This document shows positions 53,584-62,201 of a DNA stretch of 64,000 nt, piece by piece. Source of the stretch: Bacillus sp. Marseille-Q1617 (GTDB lineage Bacteria; Bacillota; Bacilli; Bacillales; Bacillaceae_B); contig NZ_CAHJXM010000003.1 in assembly GCF_903645295.1 (NCBI RefSeq), positions 372,001 to 436,000 on the forward strand, in the 5' to 3' direction. Every line of letters starts with the position of its first letter. Positions within the stretch are counted from its first letter, which is position 1. The notes below the pieces were generated by a model. It was not told the DNA's origin, did not search any database, and saw only the letters and a program-made list of their open reading frames with translations. Made by a program: the position numbers and the translations under genes.

Positions 53584-54903
53584 ATGAATCGTTTCATGCA
53601 TCTTCATGGATCAGCAGAAATCAATCATAACGGACATTTAACGATAGGCGGGGTATGTACAATCGATCTTGTTAAACAGTACGGGACCCCCCTATATGTC
53701 TATGATACAGCCTTAATAAGGGAAAGAGCGAGAGGATTTAAAGAAACGTTTCAGGAACTGGGCGTGAAAGCGGAAGTAGCATACGCCAGTAAAGCATTTT
53801 CCAGCATTGCGATTTTTCAATTAATGAAGGAAGAAGGGTTGTCGCTGGATGTTGTATCGGGCGGAGAGCTGTTTACGGCGTTAAAGGCTGAATTCCCTTC
53901 GGAAAGAATTCATTTTAACGGAAATAATAAGTCGCGTGACGAACTCCTGATGGCTGTCAAAAATAATATTGGCTGCATTGTCGTCGACAATTTCCATGAG
54001 CTTAAGCTTCTTTCTGAAATCACTCATGAATTGAAACAGAAGACAAAAGTGTTATTAAGGGTGACGCCGGGCATTGAAGCACATACTCATGATTATATCT
54101 TGACCGGTCAGGAAGATTCGAAGTTTGGGTTTGACCTGCAGAACGGTCAAGCCGAAGAAGCGACGAAGAAGTCCCTTAAATCAGAATACATAGAGTTATT
54201 GGGTCTTCACTGTCACATCGGGTCCCAAATCTTTGAAACCACAGGGTTCATCCTGGCTGCAAGGAAAATTATCGAGAAGGTAGCAGAATGGAAATCCGCT
54301 TACGGCTTCATGCCTAAAGTGATTAATCTCGGAGGGGGATTTGGCATCCGGTATACAAAAGAGGATGACCCGATCCCTCCGTCGCAATATGTGAAGGAAA
54401 TGATTCATGCAGTCAAAGAAGAAGCATCCAAATCCGGTCTGGAGATGCCTGAAATCTGGATAGAACCTGGACGCTCGCTTGTCGGTGATGCAGGAACAAG
54501 CTTATATACAGTAGGGTCAAGTAAAGAGGTACCCAATATCCGCAAGTATCTTGCAGTTGATGGGGGTATGAGCGACAACATCCGACCGGCTTTATACAAT
54601 GCGAAGTATGAGGCGGTCTTTGCGAATAAGGCAGATGCCGAGCCGCAGGAGACCGTGTCCGTTGCGGGTAAGTGCTGTGAATCCGGTGATATGCTCATTT
54701 GGGATTTACCCCTCCCGGAAGCGGAGGCGGGAGATATATTGGCCGTCTTCTGCACCGGGGCATACGGCTACTCGATGGCTAATAACTATAACCGCATTCC
54801 GAGGCCACCTGTCGTATTCGTTGAGAAAGGCAAGTCAAAACTTGTCATCCGCCGTGAAACATACGAAGACCTCATCACCCTCGATGAATCACTGACGGAA
54901 TAA
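53584..54903 (+). CDS. lysA: Diaminopimelate decarboxylase
   Basis: A 439-aa PLP enzyme converting meso-diaminopimelate to lysine. The PLP lysine is in EVAYASKAF; VDNFHELKLL, GLHCHIGSQI, NLGGGFGIRY, EPGRSLVGDAG and CCESGDML follow in the order of fold-III decarboxylases, and GAYGYSMANNYN closes the active site. Length equals B. subtilis LysA. ATG follows AGAGGGGA. No lysine riboswitch is seen in the 119-bp upstream gap. Confidence 0.96.
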   Translation: MNRFMHLHGSAEINHNGHLTIGGVCTIDLVKQYGTPLYVYDTALIRERARGFKETFQELGVKAEVAYASKAFSSIAIFQLMKEEGLSLDVVSGGELFTALKAEFPSERIHFNGNNKSRDELLMAVKNNIGCIVVDNFHELKLLSEITHELKQKTKVLLRVTPGIEAHTHDYILTGQEDSKFGFDLQNGQAEEATKKSLKSEYIELLGLHCHIGSQIFETTGFILAARKIIEKVAEWKSAYGFMPKVINLGGGFGIRYTKEDDPIPPSQYVKEMIHAVKEEASKSGLEMPEIWIEPGRSLVGDAGTSLYTVGSSKEVPNIRKYLAVDGGMSDNIRPALYNAKYEAVFANKADAEPQETVSVAGKCCESGDMLIWDLPLPEAEAGDILAVFCTGAYGYSMANNYNRIPRPPVVFVEKGKSKLVIRRETYEDLITLDESLTE

Positions 54904-54906
54904 GAA

Positions 54907-54950
54907 AAGCAGTTTGAAAGTGGTATAGTAACTTTCAAGCTGCTTCTTTA
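54907..54950 (+). terminator. Terminator of lysA
   Basis: A 15-bp stem (arms 54907-54921 and 54931-54945, one G-U pair), followed by CTTTAGTTT. Confidence 0.85.
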
Positions 54951-55075
54951 GTTTGTTATTTAATGTGAATTTTCGTAAAACGAAAGATTCAGGCGTGCGG
55001 GACTTTCAATATTGTCTAGTTTTTTATACAATAAACAAATATCATGTACATCATATAATAGTGAAGGTGAAGGAA

Positions 55076-55162
55076 ATGAAGTTGAATAATGGAGTATTAT
55101 TCTTGATTTTATTGATCCTGGGTTTCATGGGTGGACTGCTGTACTGGATAGTATTGGCCTAA
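55076..55162 (+). CDS. Single-span membrane miniprotein, 28 aa
   Basis: ATG 55076 after AAGGTGAAGG encodes KLNN at the N-terminus and then one continuous hydrophobic helix (VLFLILLILGFMGGLLYWIVLA). The frame is open further upstream to 54953, but that part has no RBS or family resemblance, so the short form is preferred. Family unknown. It resembles other small single-span proteins of sporulating bacilli. Moderate support only. Confidence 0.5.
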   Translation: MKLNNGVLFLILLILGFMGGLLYWIVLA

Positions 55163-55330
55163 AACAGGAGAAAATGAGGTTGAATAAACAAATTAATTTT
55201 AGTAAGATATATAAACATTCATCTTATTGACGTGATTTAATTCTTGAACGGAAATCAATCTCTAATTGATTTAAAAATTATTGTTTTTGTCTATAATAGG
55301 AATAAAAGCCATTATAGGTACAAAACGTAA

Positions 55331-55696
<366 letters not shown>

Positions 55697-55702
55697 TACT
55701 AT

Positions 55703-55748
55703 AAAGAGACTAACTGGCAGTGTCGCTCTGCTATGTTAGTCTCTTTTT
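55703..55748. terminator. Bidirectional terminator between ribT and ypuF
   Basis: AAAGAGACTAAC / GTTAGTCTCTTT perfect 12-bp stem, followed by TTTTT on the plus strand; it overlaps the ypuF stop codon. Confidence 0.88.
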
Positions 55749-56252
55749 TTTGAGGGCTTTCAGTCTTTCGGTTATCACTGGGGTGCGGTCCCTCATTGAA
55801 TGCCGGTGGATAAGCTCGTTGTTTGAAAGGTCACTCGGCATGCACCATTTATAACCCTGTTTCTCGCATAGTTCTTCTGCCTTTTTCAAGAGCTCGGGAT
55901 CCTTTATTGGAAGTTCGGGGCTGTTGTATGGCAACTGTTCGTCGATATCCCGTATCGTTTTTTCCAGGGTATTGATCAGAGTGGAGGAATCTAATCCAAG
56001 TCCGTTAAAGAGTTCTTTATTTTCCTTCATGTTTCTTAAAGCTTTTTCAAGCATCCTTTTTGCCCCATGCTTATTGTTTCTTCTGTAATGATATAAACCG
56101 ACAGCAATCTGAATCAGGCCCACCCAATGAGAAGAACGATTTCCCGGATCAACTTCCTTCCAATATTCCTCCAGTACTTCATGACACTCGAAATAATCCC
56201 GATTTCCGTGGAAATGGACGAGATACTGAAGATACGCTTGGGGATATGTCAT
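55731..56252 (-). CDS. ypuF: YpuF-like DUF309 protein
   Basis: A 173-aa helical protein of DUF309: FHGNRDYFECHEVLEEYWK is the family signature (conserved His, Glu, Trp), followed by SSHWVGLIQIAVGLYHYRRNN and GAKRMLEKAL. Function unknown; the conserved polar residues suggest a metal or ligand site. Starts with ATG after AAAGGAGGG on the minus strand. Its position between the rib and scp genes matches B. subtilis. Confidence 0.87.
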   Translation of the reverse strand: MTYPQAYLQYLVHFHGNRDYFECHEVLEEYWKEVDPGNRSSHWVGLIQIAVGLYHYRRNNKHGAKRMLEKALRNMKENKELFNGLGLDSSTLINTLEKTIRDIDEQLPYNSPELPIKDPELLKKAEELCEKQGYKWCMPSDLSNNELIHRHSMRDRTPVITERLKALKKKRLT

Positions 56253-56343
56253 GTTATCCCTCCTTTTTTAACTAGTGTATCATATTCAATCTACTCATAA
56301 AAAAGTGTATCAAAAGAACAGGTGATGATTCAAAAAATTACTA

Positions 56344-56372
56344 TTGGAGATTAGTGTCTAATCTACTATACT
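56344..56372 (+). promoter_or_regulatory. SigA promoter of scpAB with inverted repeat in the spacer
   Basis: TTGGAG (56344-56349), 17-bp spacer, TATACT (56367-56372). AGATTAG-TGT-CTAATCT (56348-56364) fills the spacer and could be an operator (inference). Confidence 0.5.
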
Positions 56373-56419
56373 TATAGAAGTAGCTTATAGGAATGAATGG
56401 AATAGAAACTGGTGATATA

Positions 56420-57184
56420 GTGGAATACAATGTAAAGATCGATGCGTTTGAAGGTCCACTCGATCTTCTTTTGCATCTTATCAATTCTTTAGAAGTGGAT
56501 ATATATGATATCCCGATGGCTCAAATCACGGAGCAGTATTTATTATACGTACATACGATGAAGAACCTCCAGCTGGATGTGGCGAGTGAATATCTAGTCA
56601 TGGCAGCTACGCTCCTAGCCATTAAGAGTAAGATGCTCCTTCCAAAGCACGATGACGGCATCGCGGATGAGGACATAGAATTTGAAGAAGAAGATCCACG
56701 GGATGAGTTAGTTGAGAGGTTGATAGAGTACAGAAAATTTAAAGAAGCGGCCAATGAGCTTAAAGCCCGGGAAGAAGAAAGAGGGCAGGTCTATACCAAG
56801 CCCCCGAGCGACCTTACGGAGTTTACTGAGGAAGCAGACTTGAAAAATACTGAAATTCAAGTGTCATTATATGATATGCTGGGTGCCTTTCATAAACTGT
56901 TAAGACGTAAAAAGATCCAAAGACCCGTTCAGACGAGAATAACAAAGCAGGAAATATCGATAGAGAAACGCATGGATGAAATTATAAGCAGTTTACGTAA
57001 GGTAAAGAAAAGAACGCCGTTTACTGATCTTTTTCCCTCTAATGACAAAGAACACTTGGTCGTTACCTTCCTGGCTGTATTAGAATTGATGAAACGAAAA
57101 CAAATTGTTGTAGATCAGGAAACTAATTTCAAAGAGATATTTGTAGAGTCATATGAGGAGGTAGGACTTGTTGGACAACAGTAA
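56420..57184 (+). CDS. scpA: Segregation and condensation protein A (kleisin)
   Basis: A 254-aa kleisin that bridges the SMC heads and recruits ScpB in chromosome condensation and segregation. The N-terminal helix domain [12 protein letters not shown] is diagnostic; [20 protein letters not shown] and a C-terminal winged helix ([18 protein letters not shown]) follow. I chose GTG 56420 ([12 protein letters not shown]) to match B. subtilis ScpA; an in-frame ATG at 56393 would add nine residues. Overlaps scpB by 17 bp. Confidence 0.95.
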   Translation: MEYNVKIDAFEGPLDLLLHLINSLEVDIYDIPMAQITEQYLLYVHTMKNLQLDVASEYLVMAATLLAIKSKMLLPKHDDGIADEDIEFEEEDPRDELVERLIEYRKFKEAANELKAREEERGQVYTKPPSDLTEFTEEADLKNTEIQVSLYDMLGAFHKLLRRKKIQRPVQTRITKQEISIEKRMDEIISSLRKVKKRTPFTDLFPSNDKEHLVVTFLAVLELMKRKQIVVDQETNFKEIFVESYEEVGLVGQQ

Positions 57185-57764
57185 TTGGAAGGGAGTCTTG
57201 GAGAGTCTTCTTTTCGCAGCCGGCGATGAAGGCCTTTCTTTGAAACAAGTCTGTTCAGTTCTTGAACTGAGCGAAGATAAAGCAAACGAAACCCTTCAGG
57301 ATTTGAAGAAAGACTATGAGGAAAGTGATGATCGCGGAATATATATGACTGAGCTTGCCGGTACATTTCAGCTCGTAACGAAGAAATGTAATGCCGATTA
57401 TTTAAAGAAGCTTGTGGAATCACCAAGTGTCAGCTCATTATCACAGGCTGCACTCGAAACACTTGCGATCATTGCTTATAAGCAGCCGATAACGAGAGTG
57501 GAAATTGAACAAATAAGAGGAGTCAAAACAGAACGTCCCATTCACACCCTTACGTCCAAAGGACTTGTCAAAGAAGTGGGGAGAGCGGAAGGGACAGGGC
57601 GTGCGTATCTGTTCGGCACTACAAAAGAATTTCTGGATTATTTCGGCTTGAGTAATCTTGATGAACTCCCACCGCTTCCTGAGAGTATCCAGGAGGATTT
57701 CGCACAAGATGAGGCCGACTTGTTCTTTGAAAAGTTTCAGGAAACGATCGATTCAGGTGAATAA
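57168..57764 (+). CDS. scpB: Segregation and condensation protein B
   Basis: A 198-aa protein with two winged-helix domains that dimerises and binds the ScpA middle region. Recognised by [22 protein letters not shown] and [32 protein letters not shown], and [23 protein letters not shown] start after GAGGAGGT; translation is coupled to scpA. It ends at a terminator. Confidence 0.95.
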   Translation: MLDNSNWKGVLESLLFAAGDEGLSLKQVCSVLELSEDKANETLQDLKKDYEESDDRGIYMTELAGTFQLVTKKCNADYLKKLVESPSVSSLSQAALETLAIIAYKQPITRVEIEQIRGVKTERPIHTLTSKGLVKEVGRAEGTGRAYLFGTTKEFLDYFGLSNLDELPPLPESIQEDFAQDEADLFFEKFQETIDSGE

Positions 57765-57777
57765 AAAAGTATCTATC

Positions 57778-57812
57778 AACACGGCTTGGTCTCGGACCGC
57801 CGTGTTTTTTTA
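57778..57812 (+). terminator. Terminator of scpAB
   Basis: AACACGGC / GCCGTGTT with inner GGT/ACC, followed by TTTTTTATTT. Confidence 0.9.
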
Positions 57813-57882
57813 TTTCCAATTTGTATCTTTAGTGTGAGGTATCCCGCTTGTGCTCCAGAAATAGAGAAAGTTCATGTTTCAA

Positions 57883-57910
57883 TCATATTAGCGCTTGTCC
57901 TGCATAAACT
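57883..57910 (+). promoter_or_regulatory. SigE promoter of dacB-spmA-spmB
   Basis: TCATATT (57883-57889), 13-bp spacer, CATAAACT (57903-57910). The -35 is perfect and the -10 matches six of eight SigE positions. The operon is SigE-dependent in B. subtilis. Confidence 0.7.
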
Positions 57911-57945
57911 TGTACAAACACTTCAAAGTACTATTAAAGGGGTAG

Positions 57946-59112
57946 ATGAGTGTGCGCAGGAAGAATAAGAAACTTTACATATATTATATGCTTGTATTTG
58001 CCTTATTGTTCGTTTTGGTCTCTAAGGAAGCCCAGGCCGTACCATCCGTAAGTGCCCAAAAGGCCATTTTGATGGACGGGGAAACAGGCAGGATATTATT
58101 TGAAAAGGATGCTCACAGCAAAAGCAGGATTGCCAGTATAACGAAAATCATGACAGCAATCATTGCGATTGAGTCAGGCAAGATGGATGAAGAAGTGACT
58201 GTTTCCTCAAATGCATCCGGAACAGAGGGGTCATCACTCTATCTGAAAGCAGGAGAGAAAATAAAACTTGAAGACCTGGTATACGGTTTGATGCTCAGGT
58301 CAGGAAACGATTCTGCCGTGGCGATAGCCGAGTCAGTAGGTGGAAGCCTTGAGGGATTTGCACATTTGATGAATCAAAAAGCTGCTGAAATCGGAATGAA
58401 GAATTCACACTTCTCAAACCCTCATGGATTGGATGATCATGACGATCATTTTTCAACTGCCTATGATATGGCACTATTAACCAAGTATGCAATGGAGAAC
58501 GATCTCTACAAAAAGATTTCGGGTACGAAAGTCCATACCGCCCCCAATCCCGAAGAACAATGGGATCGCAAATGGAAAAATAAAAACAGGCTGGTGACTG
58601 AGCTTTACAAACATAGTACCGGCGGCAAAACCGGATATACGAAGCTGGCTAAAAGGACGCTTGTTTCAACCGCTTCCAAGGACGGTGAAAACTTGATCGC
58701 AGTGACGCTGAACGCACCCGACGATTGGAATGACCATATCGGCATGTTTGAGTACGGTTTTGATCAATTCGATTACAAAATCGTCCTGGAAAAAGGATCC
58801 ATCGAGAAGTTTGATGATGAGTTTTATGAAGGGCATGTGTATGTGAAACGCGATGTGATCATGACCTTGCAGAGTGATGAAAAAGAGTCGGTAAGAATCG
58901 AATACAAAATGCTAAAGCCTGAACAAGAATGGAAGAAGAATAAAAATGTCCCGGAAGTTGTTGGTAAGGCTGTCATTTATTTAGAGGATAGTGAAGCAGA
59001 TTCATTGCCTGTTTACTTTAAGGGAGAAGAGGAGCCGGAGAAAAAGAAAAGCTGGTGGAAATTTTGGGCGTATTCAATGGAAACCTTCCTGGGAGTAAGT
59101 CAAAATGGTTAA
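57946..59112 (+). CDS. dacB: Sporulation D-alanyl-D-alanine carboxypeptidase DacB
   Basis: A 388-aa S11 carboxypeptidase (PBP5*) that removes terminal D-Ala from spore cortex peptides, regulating cross-linking. Signal segment IYYMLVFALLFVLVSKEAQA, then catalytic motifs SRIASITKIMTA (Ser-x2-Lys), LMLRSGNDSAVA (SxN) and TGGKTGYT (KTG). The C-terminus is a basic aromatic anchor (KKKSWWKFWAY). ATG 57946 after AAAGGGG; GTG 57952 is an alternative. Overlaps spmA by 8 bp. Confidence 0.95.
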   Translation: MSVRRKNKKLYIYYMLVFALLFVLVSKEAQAVPSVSAQKAILMDGETGRILFEKDAHSKSRIASITKIMTAIIAIESGKMDEEVTVSSNASGTEGSSLYLKAGEKIKLEDLVYGLMLRSGNDSAVAIAESVGGSLEGFAHLMNQKAAEIGMKNSHFSNPHGLDDHDDHFSTAYDMALLTKYAMENDLYKKISGTKVHTAPNPEEQWDRKWKNKNRLVTELYKHSTGGKTGYTKLAKRTLVSTASKDGENLIAVTLNAPDDWNDHIGMFEYGFDQFDYKIVLEKGSIEKFDDEFYEGHVYVKRDVIMTLQSDEKESVRIEYKMLKPEQEWKKNKNVPEVVGKAVIYLEDSEADSLPVYFKGEEEPEKKKSWWKFWAYSMETFLGVSQNG

Positions 59113-59698
59113 TCTGATCTGGGTGGGGATGACCATTATCGGGCTTGTATTTGCCATCATAAATGGGAGAATGGAAGAAATTAATGAAGCAATCTTCAAA
59201 TCAGCCAATGAAGCGGTAACACTCTGTATCGGATTGATCAGCGTATTGGTATTCTGGCTGGGCATCATGAGGATTGCCCAGGAAGCAGGTCTTCTGGATA
59301 AACTGGCCAAACTGTTCAGGCCATTTGTAAAACGTTTGTTTCCTGAAGTTCCGGATGACCACCCTGCCATGGGATACATCCTTTCAAATATGATCGCGAA
59401 CATGTTCGGACTGGGAAATGCAGCAACTCCTCTTGGCATTAAGGCCATGGAACAATTAAAGAAGTTAAACGGAGAAGGAGATTCAGCCAGCAGATCCATG
59501 ATTACATTCTTGGCCATCAATACATCAAGCCTGACGATCATTCCGACAACTGTCATTGCGATACGAATGAAATATGACTCGGCATCACCGACCGAAATTG
59601 TAGGACCCACATTGATTGCAACCATGTTATCCACCATAGGAGCTATTTTGATAGACCGATATTTTCATTACAGACGTACTCGTCGCGAGGTGAAATAA
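59105..59698 (+). CDS. spmA: Spore maturation protein A
   Basis: A 197-aa membrane protein of the nucleoside-recognition (Gate) family with four to five hydrophobic segments (GMTIIGLVFAIINGRMEEIN, ALTLCIGLISVLVFWLGIMRIA-like). In B. subtilis, SpmA with SpmB is needed for full spore core dehydration. It overlaps dacB and touches spmB, forming one operon. Confidence 0.95.
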   Translation: MVNLIWVGMTIIGLVFAIINGRMEEINEAIFKSANEAVTLCIGLISVLVFWLGIMRIAQEAGLLDKLAKLFRPFVKRLFPEVPDDHPAMGYILSNMIANMFGLGNAATPLGIKAMEQLKKLNGEGDSASRSMITFLAINTSSLTIIPTTVIAIRMKYDSASPTEIVGPTLIATMLSTIGAILIDRYFHYRRTRREVK

Positions 59699-60229
59699 AT
59701 GCAATGGATTTCGACTATATCGCTATGGCTGATACCGGTCATGATTGGATTCATACTAATCTACGGGACTCTCAAGAAAGTCCCGACTTATGAAGTGTTT
59801 GTGGAAGGCGGCAAAGAGGGAGTGAAGATTGCCATTTCAATCATTCCTTTTTTGATAGGGATGCTTGTTGCCATTACTGTGTTCAGGGAATCAGGTGCAT
59901 TGGAATTCTTTGTTGATCTAATACGTCCTGCGCTGCTTGCGTTAGGGATCCCACCGGAAATTGTCCCGCTTGCGATCATCCGGCCGATCTCAGGTACAGC
60001 AGCTCTGGGGATGATGAGCGATATTGTGGCAGCTTATGGCCCAGATTCATTCATCGGAAGACTTGCATCCACATTACAGGGAAGCACCGACACAACACTC
60101 TACGTCCTGACCGTATACTTCGGTGCGGTGGGGATCAAGAAAATGGGGGATGCCCTCAAAGTCGGACTGCTTGCAGACCTCGTCGGCATCGCAGCAGCCA
60201 TCTTCATCGTCACAATTATGTTTGGATGA
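59699..60229 (+). CDS. spmB: Spore maturation protein B
   Basis: A 176-aa Gate-domain membrane protein, partner of SpmA. Conserved segments are YEVFVEGGKEGVKIAISIIPFLIGMLVAI, IIRPISGTAALGMMSDI and GSTDTTLYVLTVYFGAVGIKK. It starts one base after the spmA stop. A family A repeat lies in the 440-bp gap that follows. Confidence 0.95.
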   Translation: MQWISTISLWLIPVMIGFILIYGTLKKVPTYEVFVEGGKEGVKIAISIIPFLIGMLVAITVFRESGALEFFVDLIRPALLALGIPPEIVPLAIIRPISGTAALGMMSDIVAAYGPDSFIGRLASTLQGSTDTTLYVLTVYFGAVGIKKMGDALKVGLLADLVGIAAAIFIVTIMFG

Positions 60230-60369
60230 TGCTCAATTGAGAAATTTTAATAACGAGTTAATTAGGAGGTATATAAAAAGGTAAATATATGAAAGTGATG
60301 GATCAGTGGAAAGATAGTGGAAGAGCTACACTCCCGTTGGAGGTAGTGGGGTTGTTCTAATGGATTCTA

Positions 60370-60498
60370 GCTGTTGGTTGGAGTGCAAGACGAAGACTCC
60401 AGCGGGAGAAGTGGCCTGTGTGAGACCCCGGAGGCGAAGCCGAGGAGGCTCACGGGTCACCCGCGGAAAGCGGAGTCTTGCACGGAAACCAACAGCGG
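60370..60498. repeat. Complete dispersed palindromic repeat, family A
   Basis: The outer arms GCTGTTGGTT (60370-60379) and AACCAACAGC (60487-60496) and inner arms GTGCAAGAC (60383-60391) and GTCTTGCAC (60475-60483) are perfect complements; the centre (GGAGGCGAAGCCGAGGAGGC) is GC-rich. About 129 bp, no coding content. It lies between spmB and rluB. Other copies in the window: 5912-5950 (right half), 9007-9067 (diverged), 37998-38214 (interrupted). Confidence 0.85.
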
Positions 60499-60558
60499 TG
60501 TTCGATCCGTCAACAATTTTCATGAATTTATAAGGCTTATCAATATGAGTGAAGAATT

Positions 60559-60596
60559 AAGAAAAAACAGCCACCCGGCTGTTTTTTCTTTTTGCC
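60559..60596 (+). terminator. Terminator downstream of spmB and the repeat
   Basis: Perfect 14-bp stem AAGAAAAAACAGCC / GGCTGTTTTTTCTT with loop ACCC, followed by TTTGCC. Confidence 0.85.
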
Positions 60597-60669
60597 TTTC
60601 TATTTTGTCCTGATTATGTAATAATTCATGAAGACAAAAGTATTTGAAAATCAGATGAGGTGAAATACC

Positions 60670-61401
60670 GTGGAACGTTTACAAAAAGTAATTGCTCACA
60701 GCGGCGTTGCATCAAGACGTAAAGCCGAGCAGTTAATCATAGAAGGCAGAGTAAAAGTGAATGGAAACGTCGTGAAGGAACTTGGGACAAAGGTTTCGTC
60801 TTCAGATAAAGTCGAAGTGAACGGTGTGCAAATTGAAAGAGAAAATAAAGTATACTACATGCTATACAAGCCGAGAGGCGTCATTTCCGCAGTGACAGAC
60901 GATAAAAATCGTCAGGTTGTAACGGATTTCTTTCCGGAAATTGAAGAAAGGATTTATCCTGTGGGACGTCTTGATTATGACACATCGGGGTTATTGCTGC
61001 TTACAAATGATGGAGAATTTGCGAATCTGCTCATGCATCCAAGTAATCAGATTGAAAAAACCTATGTAGCCAGGCTAAAAGGGATCCCTCCTAAGTTTAA
61101 AATTAGGGAACTGGAAAAAGGGGTCAAACTGGACGATGGAATGACGGCACCGGCAAAGGTAAAAGTGCTTAGCATCGATAAAAAACAAGGCAAGGCAATT
61201 GCCGAAATCACCATCCACGAAGGAAGGAACCGTCAAGTCAGAAGAATGTTCGAAGCAATCGGATTTCCGGTACAGAAGTTGAAGCGGGAAAGGTTCGCTT
61301 TCCTAACACTTCACGGATTGAATGCAGGTGAAGGCCGAGAGTTGACACCCCATGAGGTAAAACAGCTCCGAACTCTCGCGGAAACGGGAAGTATACGATA
61401 A
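60670..61401 (+). CDS. rluB: 23S rRNA pseudouridine synthase RluB
   Basis: A 243-aa enzyme isomerising a uridine of 23S rRNA (position 2605 in E. coli numbering for the family). N-terminal S4 RNA-binding domain (LQKVIAHSGVASRRKAEQLI), then the RsuA/RluB/E/F catalytic domain with the Asp in PVGRLDYDTSGLLLLTNDG and HEGRNRQVRRMFEAIG. GTG start after GATGAGGTGA. Its place upstream of resA matches B. subtilis. Confidence 0.95.
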   Translation: MERLQKVIAHSGVASRRKAEQLIIEGRVKVNGNVVKELGTKVSSSDKVEVNGVQIERENKVYYMLYKPRGVISAVTDDKNRQVVTDFFPEIEERIYPVGRLDYDTSGLLLLTNDGEFANLLMHPSNQIEKTYVARLKGIPPKFKIRELEKGVKLDDGMTAPAKVKVLSIDKKQGKAIAEITIHEGRNRQVRRMFEAIGFPVQKLKRERFAFLTLHGLNAGEGRELTPHEVKQLRTLAETGSIR

Positions 61402-61460
61402 ACCTGAAGTGAAAGTGTCACATATCATTCATATATTTACACTGTGAAAGTAGTGATAAA

Positions 61461-61469
61461 TGTTATAAT
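61461..61469 (+). promoter_or_regulatory. Extended -10 promoter of the res operon
   Basis: TGTTATAAT is a perfect extended -10 element. Upstream TTTACACTGTGAAAGT (61435-61450) has the look of a ResD-type site, but no consensus test was possible. Confidence 0.5.
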
Positions 61470-61503
61470 GGGAAGGGAATTTTCCTGGCAGGTTAAGGTT
61501 AAT

Positions 61504-61576
61504 TCCCTACATAGCAATTATGATAACTGACTAATTTGTAGGGACTGATCTCATCATCAGGCCCTTTCCTGTTGTT
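61504..61576 (+). promoter_or_regulatory. Mutually exclusive hairpins in the resA leader (attenuator-like)
   Basis: TCCCTACA (61504-61511) pairs with TGTAGGGA (61537-61544). GGGACTGAT (61541-61549) pairs with ATCAGGCCC (61556-61564) with one mismatch and is followed by TTTCCTGTTGTT. Both need bases 61541-61544, so only one can form. The U-run is poor; function is inference. Confidence 0.4.
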
Positions 61577-61631
61577 AGGAGTATCATTGGCAAATGTGAG
61601 AACGATTACATTGGTGGAGGGAGATCGTCAA

Positions 61632-62162
61632 TTGAACAAAAAGAAACGAAGATTGCTTATAAGAAGTATCATCCTTATCCTGTTGACCTCTGCAATTGTA
61701 TATACCTTATATGCAAACTTTACGAAAGACGAAAGAGGGAAAATTCAAGCAGGAGATCCTGCACCAGATTTTGTCCTGACAGATATGAGTGGGAACAAGC
61801 ACAAACTATCGGATTATAAAGGACAAGGGGTATTCCTGAATTTCTGGGGTACATGGTGCAAACCGTGTGAAGAAGAAATGCCGTATATGAATAATCAATA
61901 CAAAGAGTTTAAAGATCAAGGCGTACAGGTACTTGCCGTCAATGTGAGTGAGTCGGAATTCCTGGTTAATCGTTTTGCCGCGAAACATGATCTTGAGTTT
62001 CCGATTGTCATCGATAAAAATGGTGATGTATTGAATGCTTATGGAGTGGACCCGCTGCCTACCACCTTTCTTATCAATCCAGAAGGGAAGGTTGAAAAGG
62101 TTCTGACAGGCACCATGACAGAAGAAGACGTCAAAAGCCATATGGAAAGCATCAAACCTTAA
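61632..62162 (+). CDS. resA: Thiol-disulfide oxidoreductase ResA
   Basis: A 176-aa membrane-anchored, extracytoplasmic thioredoxin-like protein that reduces the CXXCH cysteines of apocytochrome c before haem attachment. One N-terminal membrane anchor (LLIRSIILILLTSAIVYTLY), active site WGTWCKPCEEEMP, and the cis-Pro segment DPLPTTFLI. TTG 61632, 8 bp after GGAGGGAG, gives MNKKKRRLLIRS, matching B. subtilis; in-frame TTG codons at 61587 and 61572 would add N-terminal residues. Confidence 0.94.
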   Translation: MNKKKRRLLIRSIILILLTSAIVYTLYANFTKDERGKIQAGDPAPDFVLTDMSGNKHKLSDYKGQGVFLNFWGTWCKPCEEEMPYMNNQYKEFKDQGVQVLAVNVSESEFLVNRFAAKHDLEFPIVIDKNGDVLNAYGVDPLPTTFLINPEGKVEKVLTGTMTEEDVKSHMESIKP

Positions 62163-62201
62163 TGCAACAGAGTTCGAACTTAAAATAAGGAGTTTTATTT
62201 T

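Noticed and set aside
59074..59637. 187-codon antisense frame over spmA
   Set aside because: Shadow of spmA, which has clear homology and operon context.
60326..60523. 65-codon minus-strand frame over the spmB-rluB spacer
   Set aside because: It lies almost wholly on the family A palindromic repeat; similar arginine/proline-rich frames arise at other copies and have no RBS.
61572..61631. Extended resA start (TTG 61572 or 61587)
   Set aside because: GGAGGGAG lies 8 bp before TTG 61632 and the product then aligns with B. subtilis ResA; the longer forms add a sequence with no family match.
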